Part shown: piece by piece, positions 23,601 to 28,329 of the stretch
Numbering within the stretch: the stretch's first letter is position 1
How the letters are laid out: each line of letters opens with the position of its first letter
NCBI GenBank assembly: GCA_030141605.1
Contig: JAQGDQ010001692.1
Coordinates: 1-29,172 of the forward strand
Source of the DNA: Tubiluchus corallicola
Lineage: Eukaryota > Priapulida > Priapulimorpha > Priapulimorphida > Tubiluchidae
Length of the DNA: 29,172 nt
Direction: 5' to 3'
Translations under genes and position numbers: made by a program
Notes under the pieces: model-generated
Database searches by the model: none
What the model was told of the DNA's origin: nothing
Seen by the model: only the letters and a program-made list of their open reading frames with translations

Positions 23601-26384
23601 CAGTCACAAACAACACTGTTTACAGTCACAAACAGCACTGTTTACAGTCACAAATAACATTGTTTACTGTCACAAACAACATTGTTTACTCTCACAAACA
23701 ACACTGTTTACAATCACAAATAACATTGTTTACCGTCACAAACAGCACTGTTTACAGTCACAAACAACATTGTTTACAGTCACAAACAGCATTGTTTACT
23801 CTCACAAACAGCATTGTTTACTCTCACAAACAGCATTGTTTACAGTCACAAACAGCACTGTTTACAGTCACAAACAACACTGTTTACTGTCACAAACAAC
23901 ACTGTTTACTGTCACAAACAACACTGTTTACAGTCACAAACAGCACTGTTTACAGTCACAAACAACATTGTTTACAGTCACAAACAGCATTGTTTACTCT
24001 CACAAACAACACTGTTTACTGTCACAAACAACACTGTTTACTGTCACAAACAACATTGTTTACTGTCACAAACAACATTGTTTACTGTCACAAACAGCAC
24101 TGTTTACAGTCACAAACAGCACTGTTTACAGTCACAAACAGCACTGTTTACTGTCACAAACAACACTGTTTACAGTCACAAACAACATTGTTTACAGTCA
24201 CAAACAACATTGTTTACTGTCACAAACAGCACTGTTTACAGTCACAAACAGCACTGTTTACAGTCACAAACAACACTGTTTACAGTCACAAACAGCACTG
24301 TTTACAGTCACAAATAACATTGTTTACTGTCACAAACAACATTGTTTACTCTCACAAACAACACTGTTTACAATCACAAATAACATTGTTTACCGTCACA
24401 AACAGCACTGTTTACAGTCACAAACAACATTGTTTACAGTCACAAACAGCATTGTTTACTCTCACAAACAGCATTGTTTACTCTCACAAACAGCATTGTT
24501 TACAGTCACAAACAGCACTGTTTACAGTCACAAACAACACTGTTTACTGTCACAAACAACACTGTTTACTGTCACAAACAACACTGTTTACAGTCACAAA
24601 CAGCACTGTTTACAGTCACAAACAACATTGTTTACAGTCACAAACAGCATTGTTTACTCTCACAAACAACACTGTTTACTGTCACAAACAACACTGTTTA
24701 CTGTCACAAACAACATTGTTTACTGTCACAAACAACATTGTTTACTGTCACAAACAGCACTGTTTACAGTCACAAACAGCACTGTTTACAGTCACAAACA
24801 ACACTGTTTACAGTCACAAACAACACTGTTTACTGTCACAAACAACATTGTTTACTGTCACAAACAGCATTGTTTACATTCGCAAACAGCATTGTTTACT
24901 CTCACAAACAGCATTGTTTACTCTCACAAACAGCATTGTTTACTCTCCATTAATTTACCTTCTGTAGAGCTTCTTCAGTTAATTCCGGATAATTTTCCTC
25001 GACAATGGCGACAGTCTGTATGTTTGTCTGTATGCCCGCATCTTCACTAGTTACCAATTCCTAAACAAAAAACATTACTTATCAAGTTTTATTTAATTGT
25101 TGGCTAATTCAAGAAATAGCAGGTAATTTAGCACCGTCCACCAGTGCAGAATCGAACCCACAACTACCTGAATGGAAAGCGAGCACTCTATTCAAACAAA
25201 TCAGCGACGTCACTCGCCTCACAAACTTTCCTCTCATTACAAACCTGATCTGGGTGTAAATCTTCGGCTTCGGACGCCGGTCGAATCTGTATCTGTTCTT
25301 CCGGGACATCGTGCACGGCCGACAGGTGTTCCACTAAGAGCGGATACTCGTCATATACGAGGTAACAATAATTGCACTGAAACGCCTCGTGCTGCGGCAC
25401 CTCCTCCGGCACGGTCTCCTCCTTCATGTCCGGTTTTGCCAAAATCTGAAAAAGCAAACACGTCAGACCGTCGCTGGGCGAGAAAAGTGTCTGAGACGAA
25501 TTTAAGCAACACGTAGGCTGGTCAGCAAATGAATGGACGAACATAAAGAAATTGCTTGTGCAGGTTTCATCTGAGAAATGGACATGACAATCTCACAAAC
25601 TTTACTAGCTTCACTATAACTTTACTGGCTTCACTATAACTTTACTGGCTTCACTATAACTTTACTGGCTTCACTATAACCTTACTAGCTTCACTATAAC
25701 TTTACTGGCTTCACTATAACTTTACTGGCTTCACTATAACTTTACTGGTTTCACTATAACTTTACTGTCTTCACTATAACTTTACTGTCTTCAATATCTT
25801 TCCTGGCTTCTGACTTTTTTCACTGAACCTTACTGGTTTCTTTCTTTGTGGTTTCTTAACTTTACCTTATAAATTCTGCTTCACTATAACTTTACTGTCT
25901 TCACTATAATTTCACTGGCTTCACTGTAACTTTACTGGCTTCATTATTACTTTACTGGCTTCACTATAACTTTACTGATTTCACTGTAACTTTACTGTAC
26001 TCACTAGAACTTTATTGGTTTTTCTCTATAACTTTACTGGCCATGTTATGTGACCTTACAGCTGTTAGAGCAACTTTACAAATTTTACTAGAACTTCACC
26101 GCCTGCGAAACAGCTTCATTAAGACTTCATTGTGAATTTATTGGGTTTACCGTGATTTCACTCTCTACCCCTTGATGCTACACACTTTAATGTAAGTTTA
26201 CATGACTCATTTTTAAGTGTAAAACAATTGCGAACAAAACCTGATGAGATTCTCTGACGTGCTCGATGAAAACTTGCTGCTCGAACGTTCGATAGTCACA
26301 CACTCGACACTTGAACACCGTTTCCGTTTCCAAGAACTGAGCAACCGGATCATCGCATGGCACATTCGTCTCCATGTTAAGCAT
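5264..26384 (-). CDS. Whole gene: 19-exon C2H2 zinc-finger / AT-hook protein, 1077 aa
   Basis: Joined coding sequence, read on the minus strand: 26384-26241, 25445-25245, 25060-24959, 21872-21744, 19666-19551, 18801-18557, 17925-17722, 17361-17139, 15364-15315, 14870-14656, 14155-13985, 12252-12098, 11363-11205, 9477-9341, 8491-8341, 7477-7330, 7217-7083, 6386-6273, 5698-5264. Every junction is GT/AG, phases agree throughout, and the total (3234 nt) divides by three. The product has 13 C2H2 fingers, three AT-hooks, an acidic middle and an acidic Gln/Val-rich tail. By family knowledge this is a nuclear DNA-binding, probably transcription-regulating protein. Single fingers near the N-terminus, AT-hooks, then a dense finger block recall ZFAT or ZNF335, but orthology is not established. 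The 5' UTR must continue upstream of the acceptor at 26394. The 3' end is less certain because the last codons overlap a possible donor (AAG|GTAACG). Confidence 0.9.
6273..6386 (-). CDS. Exon 18: acidic tail segment
   Basis: Encodes residues 896-933 (38 codons, phase 0 at both ends). It begins EQQIVDGSSEVEQTVELDAA and ends SPVILQTESGQ. The acceptor is CTTTCTTCAG|GAGCAA and the donor CAA|GTAAGT. The frame flows directly into exon 19. Function not recognised. Confidence 0.82.
6663..6890. repeat. CAA/CAG microsatellite, intron 17
   Basis: Mixed (CAA)n and (CAG)n, with about eight CAG in a row near 6678-6703. It produces long Gln or Leu/Val frames that are not genes. It sits in the intron between exons 17 and 18. 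Confidence 0.9.
7083..7217 (-). CDS. Exon 17: Thr/Glu-rich tail segment
   Basis: Encodes residues 851-895 (45 codons, phase 0 at both ends). It reads DGVAIATDNAMEQVVTTTT and then an acidic, valine-rich stretch ending AGAILKFLE. The acceptor is AAATTAG|GATGGT and the donor GAG|GTAGGC. The intron before it is only 112 nt. There is no fold I recognise; the composition resembles activation tails of other C2H2 regulators. Confidence 0.82.
7330..7477 (-). CDS. Exon 16: end of finger 12 and finger 13
   Basis: Encodes residues 802-850 with codon 801 split (AG|G = Arg). It provides H803 and H808 of finger 12 at the correct x12 spacing, then finger 13: C817-x2-C820-x12-H833-x4-H838 (HRCPFCCYTT...LRHLGRKH). 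This is the last finger. The acceptor is GCTTGTAG|GATACA and the donor GAG|GTACGC, phase 0. Confidence 0.9.
7478..8340. other. Intron 15, no recognisable element
   Basis: 863 nt between exons 15 and 16. Short open frames occur but none has splice sites in phase. No tandem repeat seen. Confidence 0.6.
8341..8491 (-). CDS. Exon 15: finger 11 and cysteines of finger 12
   Basis: Encodes residues 752-800 with Gly751 split. It opens with a TGEKP-type linker (GVKPFKC). Finger 11 is C757-x4-C762-x12-H775-x3-H779, the CxxxxC variant. A second linker (SGVRPYVC) leads to C787/C790 of finger 12. The acceptor is TTCTATTTAG and the donor TTCAG|GTATGA, phase 2. Confidence 0.93.
8881..9312. mobile_element. 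MITE family A, copy without insertion (intron 14)
   Basis: About 430 bp, collinear with the inverse of 16121-16960 (shared blocks include GAGTCAATTATG, TTTTGCATAGGAGCG and AATCTAATACAC-like text). It lacks the 400-bp insert found in the other copy, so it acts as an empty-site reference. Its ends are degraded. Confidence 0.65.
9341..9477 (-). CDS. Exon 14: end of finger 9 and finger 10
   Basis: Encodes residues 706-750 with codon 705 split (AG|A = Arg). It gives finger 9 its histidines (H717, H722), exactly 12 residues after C704 of exon 13, which confirms that the splice skips the whole repeat array. Finger 10 is C729-x2-C732-x12-H745-x3-H749 (LKCGLCDFKTRRK). The acceptor is GATCTTACAG and the donor AAAG|GTACAG, phase 1. 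Confidence 0.9.
9490..10080. other. Intron 13 part without gene
   Basis: AT-rich, with an AAT microsatellite at about 9977-9990 and a stretch rich in TTTCGGT-like text at 9630-9722. No exon is needed or seen here. Confidence 0.55.
10081..11264 (-). repeat. Exon-derived tandem array: ten copies of exon 13 3' end plus donor
   Basis: Units of 115 or 122 bp start at equivalent points 10121, 10236, 10358, 10473, 10588, 10710, 10832, 10954, 11076 and 11198; the 7-bp difference is ACATTAC-like text present or absent. Read on the minus strand, each unit holds about 60 nt of exon 13 coding sequence (RYHGPHYKKNSTGVHCPVC), the donor CAG|GTATTATAG, and about 55-62 nt of intron. The 11198 copy is the real exon end; the other nine lie in intron 13. 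Copies are nearly identical, so the expansion is recent or homogenised. Confidence 0.93.
11205..11363 (-). CDS. Exon 13: end of finger 7, finger 8, cysteines of finger 9
   Basis: Encodes residues 653-704 with codon 652 split (GA|G = Glu). It supplies H656 and H660 for finger 7, all of finger 8 (C668-x2-C671-x12-H684-x3-H688, YKCTVC...NHERYH), and the cysteine pair of finger 9 (VHCPVC, C701/C704). The acceptor is CCTTGCAG|GTTCGA and the donor TGCAG|GTATTA, phase 2. Its last 60 nt (11205-11264) plus this donor are the seed of the ten-copy array in the following intron. Reading past the donor meets an in-frame TAG after a few codons. Confidence 0.92.
12098..12252 (-). CDS. Exon 12: zinc finger 6 and first half of finger 7
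   Basis: Encodes residues 601-651 plus two bases. It completes finger 5 (H602), then carries finger 6, C610-x2-C613-x12-H626-x4-H631 (FKCIACDFTNKHW...RRHLWKQH), and the cysteines of finger 7 (C640, C643). The donor is CGA|GTGAGT, phase 2. The acceptor CATTTCAG|TGTCAT is itself part of a 31-bp minisatellite unit. Confidence 0.92.
12241..12372 (-). repeat. 31-bp minisatellite, sense orientation, overlapping exon 12 acceptor
   Basis: About four degenerate units on the minus strand (GTAAATGTGATTGGCTAATG-like). The last unit runs into the acceptor of exon 12: GATTGGCTATCATTTCAG|TGTCA against the unit GATTGGCTAATGTTTCAGTGACA. It is the same family as the array at 18085-18550, which lies in the opposite orientation. 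Confidence 0.8.
12541..12789. repeat. 25-bp minisatellite, intron 11
   Basis: About ten units of GGTCATTGGTCATTCACAAA + CACTA, with a variant GGTCAAACACAAACACTA. It abuts the left end of the Tigger-like element at 12791. Confidence 0.9.
12791..13435. mobile_element. Tigger/pogo-like non-autonomous DNA transposon
   Basis: 645 bp bounded by a perfect 12-bp inverted repeat, CAGTGTTCCCTC ... GAGGGAACACTG, with weaker pairing further in, and flanked by TA on both sides (12789-12790 and 13436-13437). CAGTGTTCCCTCGCTAC-type ends with TA duplication are typical of Tigger elements of the Tc1/mariner superfamily. No transposase frame. Confidence 0.82.
13846..13869. mobile_element. Orphan Tigger end
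   Basis: CGAAGTAGCGAGGGAACACTG followed by TA repeats the right end of the element at 13412-13435, about 430 bp further on. No partner left end is seen nearby, so it is a truncated copy or deletion product. Confidence 0.65.
13985..14155 (-). CDS. Exon 11: start of atypical zinc finger 5
   Basis: Encodes residues 544-600 (57 codons, phase 0 at both ends). A basic stretch (AKQRRRPLFHRLK) leads into FRCSRRFCVFHNVNKYF. The finger would be C575-x4-C580-x17-H598-x3-H602, its last His coming from exon 12. The long spacer makes it non-canonical, so it may be a degenerate or specialised finger. The acceptor is TTGTATGTAG and the donor GAGAAG|GTAAGC. Confidence 0.85.
14656..14870 (-). CDS. Exon 10: strongly acidic segment
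   Basis: Encodes residues 473-543 with Gly472 split. It opens HVNVLQLDDGEDADGNHGD and continues with about one third Asp/Glu, ending AILDVQKAEA. The acceptor is TTCTGTGCAG|GTCACG and the donor GAAGCT|GTAAGT, phase 0. Acidic stretches like this often serve as interaction or activation regions. No specific partner is visible. Confidence 0.85.
14871..15314. other. Intron 9, nothing recognised
   Basis: 444 nt of AT-rich sequence between exons 9 and 10, with no repeat or frame worth naming. Confidence 0.55.
15315..15364 (-). CDS. Exon 9: 50-nt micro-exon
   Basis: Only 50 nt long, encoding residues 456-471 plus both split codons. I looked for it because exon 8 ends in phase 2 while exon 10 needs one carried base. 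It has the required lengths (1 + 48 + 1), an acceptor AATTATTTAG|CGTC and a donor CTAG|GTAACT. It reads VNEAYLTELLSNAQAL, a plausible amphipathic helix, joined by glycine codons GG|C and G|GT. It is too short to show as an ORF. Skipping it would shift the frame. Confidence 0.82.
15787..15867. repeat. Short tandem duplication (about 37 bp, 2+ copies), intron 8
   Basis: The block ACGGCCTAGTCC(G/A)TCCTACTGGCCACCGTCCAC is repeated twice, with a partial third. It is GC-rich in an AT-rich intron. Confidence 0.8.
16121..16960. mobile_element. MITE family A, copy with nested insertion (intron 8)
   Basis: The ends are inverse: TCTCGGTTTGCCGGA at 16121 and CGGCAAACCGAGA at 16948-16960. The interior is homologous to 8881-9312 in inverse orientation, except for an extra block at about 16353-16760, which is a second transposon. 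Confidence 0.72.
16353..16760. mobile_element. Nested MITE with 29-bp inverted repeats
   Basis: Identical inverted repeats of about 29 bp at the two ends (beginning ATTACCGTATATACTCGCAT, left end near 16353, right end at 16760). It is about 400 bp long, with further GGTCG(A/G)CTTATAT motifs inside. No transposase. It interrupts family A, so it is the younger insertion. Confidence 0.8.
17139..17361 (-). CDS. Exon 8: acidic, low-complexity linker
   Basis: Encodes residues 382-454, with codon 381 shared (G|TG = Val). It is rich in Gly, Glu, Asp and Ser, with no finger. It contains HIVRICVTEEELALMEADGK, a possible short helix. The acceptor is TTTTTTTAG|TGGCAG. The donor is ACGG|GTGAGT, so the exon ends in phase 2, which exon 9 must complete. 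It is notably GC-rich against its introns. Confidence 0.83.
17493..17575 (-). repeat. tRNA-like sequence (SINE head or tRNA pseudogene), intron 7
   Basis: On the minus strand ACTGGTTCAAATCCAGT forms a perfect T-arm: 5-bp stem, 7-nt loop and B-box GGTTCAAATCC. An A-box-like TGCTTAGCAGTCATGG lies upstream. The acceptor strands do not pair well, so this is unlikely to be a working tRNA. Confidence 0.5.
17644..17705. repeat. Tandem duplication of about 28 bp, intron 7
   Basis: TCTCTCAAAGATTACCCATA plus TTG appears twice, at 17650 and 17681, with near-identical flanks. It ends about 17 bp from the exon 7 donor. Confidence 0.85.
17722..17925 (-). CDS. Exon 7: two AT-hooks around a proline run
   Basis: Encodes residues 314-380, with codon 313 shared with exon 6 (G|TG = Val) and one base left over. 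It has two nearly identical AT-hooks, KRGRPRK at 333-339 and 363-369, separated by PPKPPPPPLFDENGVQIKRK. Entry follows TTTTCGCAG and exit is CAAG|GTAGTT, phase 1. The hooks can act as nuclear localisation signals as well as DNA contacts (family knowledge). Confidence 0.9.
18085..18550 (+). repeat. 31-bp minisatellite, intron 6
   Basis: About 14-15 units. Two unit types intermix: GTAAATGTGATTGGCTAATG followed by TTTCAGTGACA, or by TTTTCTCGTCA. It runs to within 10 nt of the exon 6 donor. The same family, inverted relative to this one, carries the acceptor of exon 12. Confidence 0.92.
18557..18801 (-). CDS. Exon 6: AT-hook and basic SGR motif
   Basis: Encodes residues 231-312 plus one base. 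The AT-hook core RGRPKG lies at 239-244, followed at 271-286 by YVSRSGRVTKRPKDYV, a basic segment of a kind seen in chromatin proteins. The end is acidic (DEGEEADEDSGIEDNN). The acceptor is AATTGCAG|TGATTC and the donor AAAG|GTTTGC, phase 1. The 31-bp minisatellite runs almost to the donor. AT-hooks bind the minor groove of AT-rich DNA (family knowledge). Confidence 0.87.
19551..19666 (-). CDS. Exon 5: zinc finger 4
   Basis: Encodes residues 193-230 plus two bases of codon 231. Finger 4 is C205-x2-C208-x12-H221, followed by H224 and H226 as alternative last ligands (FMCNICFQTF...HVQHEH). The acceptor is TTTTATAG|GACAAA and the donor CAG|GTGCGT, phase 2. The split codon AG|T joins exon 6 as Ser231. 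Confidence 0.9.
19727..19972 (+). repeat. Two tandem 5S rRNA-like copies (SINE-like), intron 4
   Basis: Copies at about 19727-19825 and 19873-19972, offset 145 bp. Each contains AAG(C/T)AG-like text followed by GACTGGCGAATGGATGG and TGACCATTGG. This resembles the internal control region of 5S rRNA (AGCTAAGCAG ... CTTGGATGGGTGACC). The 5' half of 5S is missing. A 5S-derived SINE duplicated in tandem is my best reading. Confidence 0.45.
20480..20960. repeat. Dispersed repeat, inverse partner of 3850-4270
   Basis: Read inversely, it matches the hAT-like element at 3283-4309 (shared blocks such as GTGTGTTT(A/G)GCTGTTGC, GCATGCGGCCAT and TTTCGTTTTACACAG). A 35-bp text starting AAACTTGTTTCAAA is repeated at about 20493 and 20997, bracketing this copy. 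Confidence 0.65.
21041..21650 (+). mobile_element. Possible truncated hAT-type element (5' end)
   Basis: It begins TAGGGTTACCATATGTCCGG, an end type seen in some hAT families, and further on (21478) has an ATG frame MLKRQRAFTDEMNAKYSSP resembling hAT transposase N-termini (KRK.xFTDEL..KYP). The frame decays and no right end is found before exon 4. Confidence 0.4.
21744..21872 (-). CDS. Exon 4: zinc finger 3
   Basis: Encodes residues 150-192 (43 codons, phase 0 at both ends). Finger 3 is C162-x2-C165-x12-H178-x4-H183 (ACTKCYRTF...RRHLDEDH). The acceptor is CTGTTTCAG|TTACTA and the donor ATG|GTAAAT. The exon lies just downstream (in the gene's sense) of the 3-kb 22-bp array. Confidence 0.9.
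21925..24948. repeat. 22-bp minisatellite filling intron 3, about 135 units
   Basis: Unit CACAAACA(G/A)CA(C/T)TGTTTACAG plus T. Because 22 is not a multiple of 3 and the unit has no stop in any plus-strand frame, it reads open for hundreds of codons with a 22-residue period (HKQHCLLSQT...); this is not a gene. Between 23463 and about 24800 the sequence repeats itself at an offset of 660 bp (30 units) with almost no differences. Shortened units cluster at about 22580-22810 and 23200-23230. The array occupies about 98% of intron 3. Confidence 0.95.
24959..25060 (-). CDS. Exon 3: acidic linker
   Basis: Encodes residues 116-149 (34 codons, phase 0 at both ends). The sequence begins ELVTSEDAGIQTNIQ and ends ELTEEALQK, with no finger. 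The acceptor is TTTTGTTTAG and the donor AAG|GTAAAT. It is supported by splice sites, exact phase and an open frame continuing into exon 4. The 22-bp minisatellite begins about 14 nt into the intron after this donor. Confidence 0.82.
25100..25210 (-). repeat. tRNA-derived SINE-like sequence in intron 2
   Basis: On the minus strand GAATAGAGTGCTCGCTTTCC (A-box side) is followed at tRNA-like distance by GTGGGTTCGATTCTGCAC (B-box). The 184-nt intron 2 is largely made of it. Acceptor pairing is not good enough for a functional tRNA. Confidence 0.5.
25245..25445 (-). CDS. Exon 2: zinc finger 2
   Basis: Encodes residues 49-115, phase 0 at both ends (67 codons). The acceptor is CTTTTTCAG|ATTTTG and the donor CAG|GTTTGT. 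An acidic lead (KEETVPEEVPQHE) precedes finger 2, C72-x2-C75-x12-H88-x4-H93 (FQCNYC...HLSAVH). A Gln/Glu/Asp-rich tail follows. It has the same one-finger, phase-0 design as exon 1, which suggests exon duplication in the gene's past (inference). Confidence 0.9.
25599..26045. repeat. 20-bp minisatellite, intron 1
   Basis: Unit TTTACTGGCTTCACTATAAC: about ten regular copies to 25797, then a degenerate stretch, then more copies to about 26045. Confidence 0.93.
26241..26384 (-). CDS. Exon 1 (first coding): start codon and zinc finger 1
   Basis: Encodes residues 1-48. The exon itself begins at 26393, after the acceptor TTTTCCAG. The nine bases before the ATG read ATT TAA TCA in frame, so the stop TAA forces initiation in this exon and the upstream exon is untranslated. 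There are two candidate starts: ATG at 26384 in a weak context (TCAATGC), and ATG three codons later at 26375 in a strong Kozak context (AACATGG). Finger 1 is C26-x2-C29-x12-H42-x4-H47. The donor is CAG|GTTTTG, phase 0. Confidence 0.88.
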
Positions 26385-26477
26385 TGATTAAATCTGGAAA
26401 ATGGATTAGAACGTCAAAAACTAATAGAATGATTTAAAACTTGTGCATACAAAACCCATTTGGGTGATTAAACATAT

Positions 26478-27316
26478 GCCAGGCATACGCACATGTAGCC
26501 AGGCATATGCACATGAAGACAGGCATACGCACATGTAGCCAGGCATACGCACTGTAGTCAGGCGCACGCACGTGTAGGCAGGCATACGCACGTGTAGCCA
26601 GGCATACGCACATGTAGCCAGGCATACGCACATGAAGACAGGCATACGCACGTGTAGGCAGGCATACGCACTGTAGTCAGGCACACGCACGTGTAGGCAG
26701 GCACACGCACGTGTAGCCAGGCATACGCACGTGTAGCCAGGCATACGCACGTGCAGGCATACGCACGTGTAGGCAGGCATACGCACGTGTAGGCAGGCAT
26801 ACGCACGTGTAGCCAGGCATACGCACGTGTAGGCAGGCATACGCACGTGTAGCCAGGCATACGCACGTGTAGCCAGGCATACGCACGTGTAGCCAGGCAT
26901 ACGCACGTGTAGCCAGGCATACGCACGTGTAGGCAGGCATACGCACGTGTAGGCAGGCATACGCACGTGTAGGCAGGCATACGCACGTGTAGCCAGGCAT
27001 ACGCACGTGTAGCCAGGCATACGCACGTGTAGGCAGGCATACGCACGTGTAGCCAGGCATACGCACGTGTAGCCAGGCATACGCAAGTGTAGCCAGGCAT
27101 ACGCACGTGTAGGCAGGCATACGCACGTGTAGGCAGGCATACGCACGTGTAGGCAGGCATACGCACGTGTAGGCAGGCATACGCACATGTAGCCAGGCAT
27201 ACGCAAGTGTAGCCAGGCATATCGCACGTGTAGCCAGGCATACGCACGTGTAGCCAGGCATACGCAAGTGTAGCCAGGCATATCGCACGTGTAGCCAGGC
27301 ATATGCACATGTAGCC
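26478..27316. repeat. 20-bp CACGTG minisatellite upstream of exon 1
   Basis: About 42 units of GCATACGCACGTGTAG(G/C)CAG. Roughly 30 contain the palindrome CACGTG; others have CATGTG, CAAGTG or a deletion. It lies about 85 bp upstream of the first coding exon's acceptor, so in the 5' intron or promoter. It reads open in all minus-strand frames (YTCVCLATRAYA...) only because the unit lacks stops. Confidence 0.95.
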
Positions 27317-27330
27317 ACCCTTCCGATGCC

Positions 27331-27355
27331 GACCTTGACAAAACTGTTCAAGGTC
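27331..27355. promoter_or_regulatory. Inverted AAGGTC half-sites
   Basis: GACCTTGA, 9-bp spacer, TCAAGGTC; the right arm continues to TCAAGGTCA. This is the half-site form bound by monomeric nuclear receptors such as ERR and SF-1 (family knowledge). It lies at the edge of the CACGTG array, upstream of the gene. A regulatory role is inference. Confidence 0.3.
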
Positions 27356-27359
27356 ACGA

Positions 27360-28100
27360 ATAACAGATATTTAAAAATTTATATTGATATGAAAAAATTT
27401 CATAATGATGTAAGAAAAACAAGTCTTCTTTCTCCGAAACAAAAACTAATTAAGAAACCGGCCTGGGTTGAGGTCTTGCCTGTCATAGAAAAGATTTTGC
27501 AAATCAGTAATTTTCAGCTTCAATTGCTAAAATGTAGGGAATTTTTAATGAAATCTATAAAAACGACCAAGTTAATCGTTAAAAATTTGTTAAAACTACG
27601 TCATAATTACCTGTGTTGAATTTTTTAAATTAAAAATAATTTTCACAGAAAACATCAGCATTTTTGGCGAGTCGTATTCTCCGCCTTATTTTCACTTTTC
27701 AAATATATATTTATTAATTTCAATTTTGATTTGATAACATTTTTAATCTCCTACGTAAGACCCTGGTCTGGCTTCATTAGGGAAGCCAGGCTTCACTGTT
27801 CCGAGCAGTAATACATTCAAGACTAGTTCTTCTTATAACTTCATTTTTGTGATAGCTTTGTGATTGAGTTTTCTGATCTTAAAACAAATGATTTTAATTG
27901 CTCACCGTTATCATCTTATCCCAATAATTATTCATACGGATTAACATGTACACGAATTTTATAATACGCACATAAGAATATGTTAATGTTATTTTTTTAA
28001 TGATGAATTAATGACGACCTCTTTTACATGTTGACAAACCACCATAACTATTGCGTAAATGAACAATGTATAAGAGCAGTGTTTTTAGTATTCTTAGTTA
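27360..28100. other. AT-rich upstream region, no gene
   Basis: A 97-codon plus-strand open frame from 27326 is Lys/Leu/Ile-rich and typical of AT-rich chance frames. No 5' exon or promoter could be fixed. Confidence 0.55.
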
Positions 28101-28104
28101 AGTT

Positions 28105-28327
28105 AAGTTAAGTTGATTTATTTCCACACTGTATCTAACAGTTATAATAAAAATACAGATAATTTCACTGAAGTAAATATAAATATAAATGCAATATTAT
28201 CCAGAAATTACAAAAGAGATTCTTATGCAGCATATACATGTACAAATTACACTACAGAGTAATTTTGATGCATACAGTTTGAGCCTAAAAGCATAGCTTG
28301 ACAGGCCAAATTGTACGTGGAAATCTT
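28105..28327 (-). repeat. Dispersed repeat, copy 2 (inverse of 1007-1216)
   Basis: Collinear over about 210 bp with the inverse of 1007-1216 with limited divergence. It is preceded by AAGTTAAGTTAAGTTG (short tandem AAGTT). It includes the A-rich 3' end GGAAATAAATC on the minus strand. Confidence 0.7.
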
Positions 28328-28329
28328 TG

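Noticed and set aside
22000-24940. CRISPR-like array
   Set aside because: The units are contiguous with no unique spacers, in a eukaryotic intron; a plain minisatellite.
21851-25050. Very long plus-strand open frames (up to 695 codons) rich in HKQHCLLSQT
   Set aside because: They lie wholly in the 22-bp minisatellite, are open in all three plus-strand frames, and span intron 3 of the minus-strand gene. A stop-free repeat unit explains them.
26421-27357. Minus-strand frames of 226-306 codons reading YTCVCLATRAYA
   Set aside because: They are produced by the 20-bp CACGTG minisatellite with no stop in any minus frame. There is no conserved domain, and the text shifts frame every unit.
27326-27619. 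97-codon plus-strand ORF
   Set aside because: Lys/Leu/Ile-rich, from AT-rich DNA, with no motif; it begins in the repeat border.
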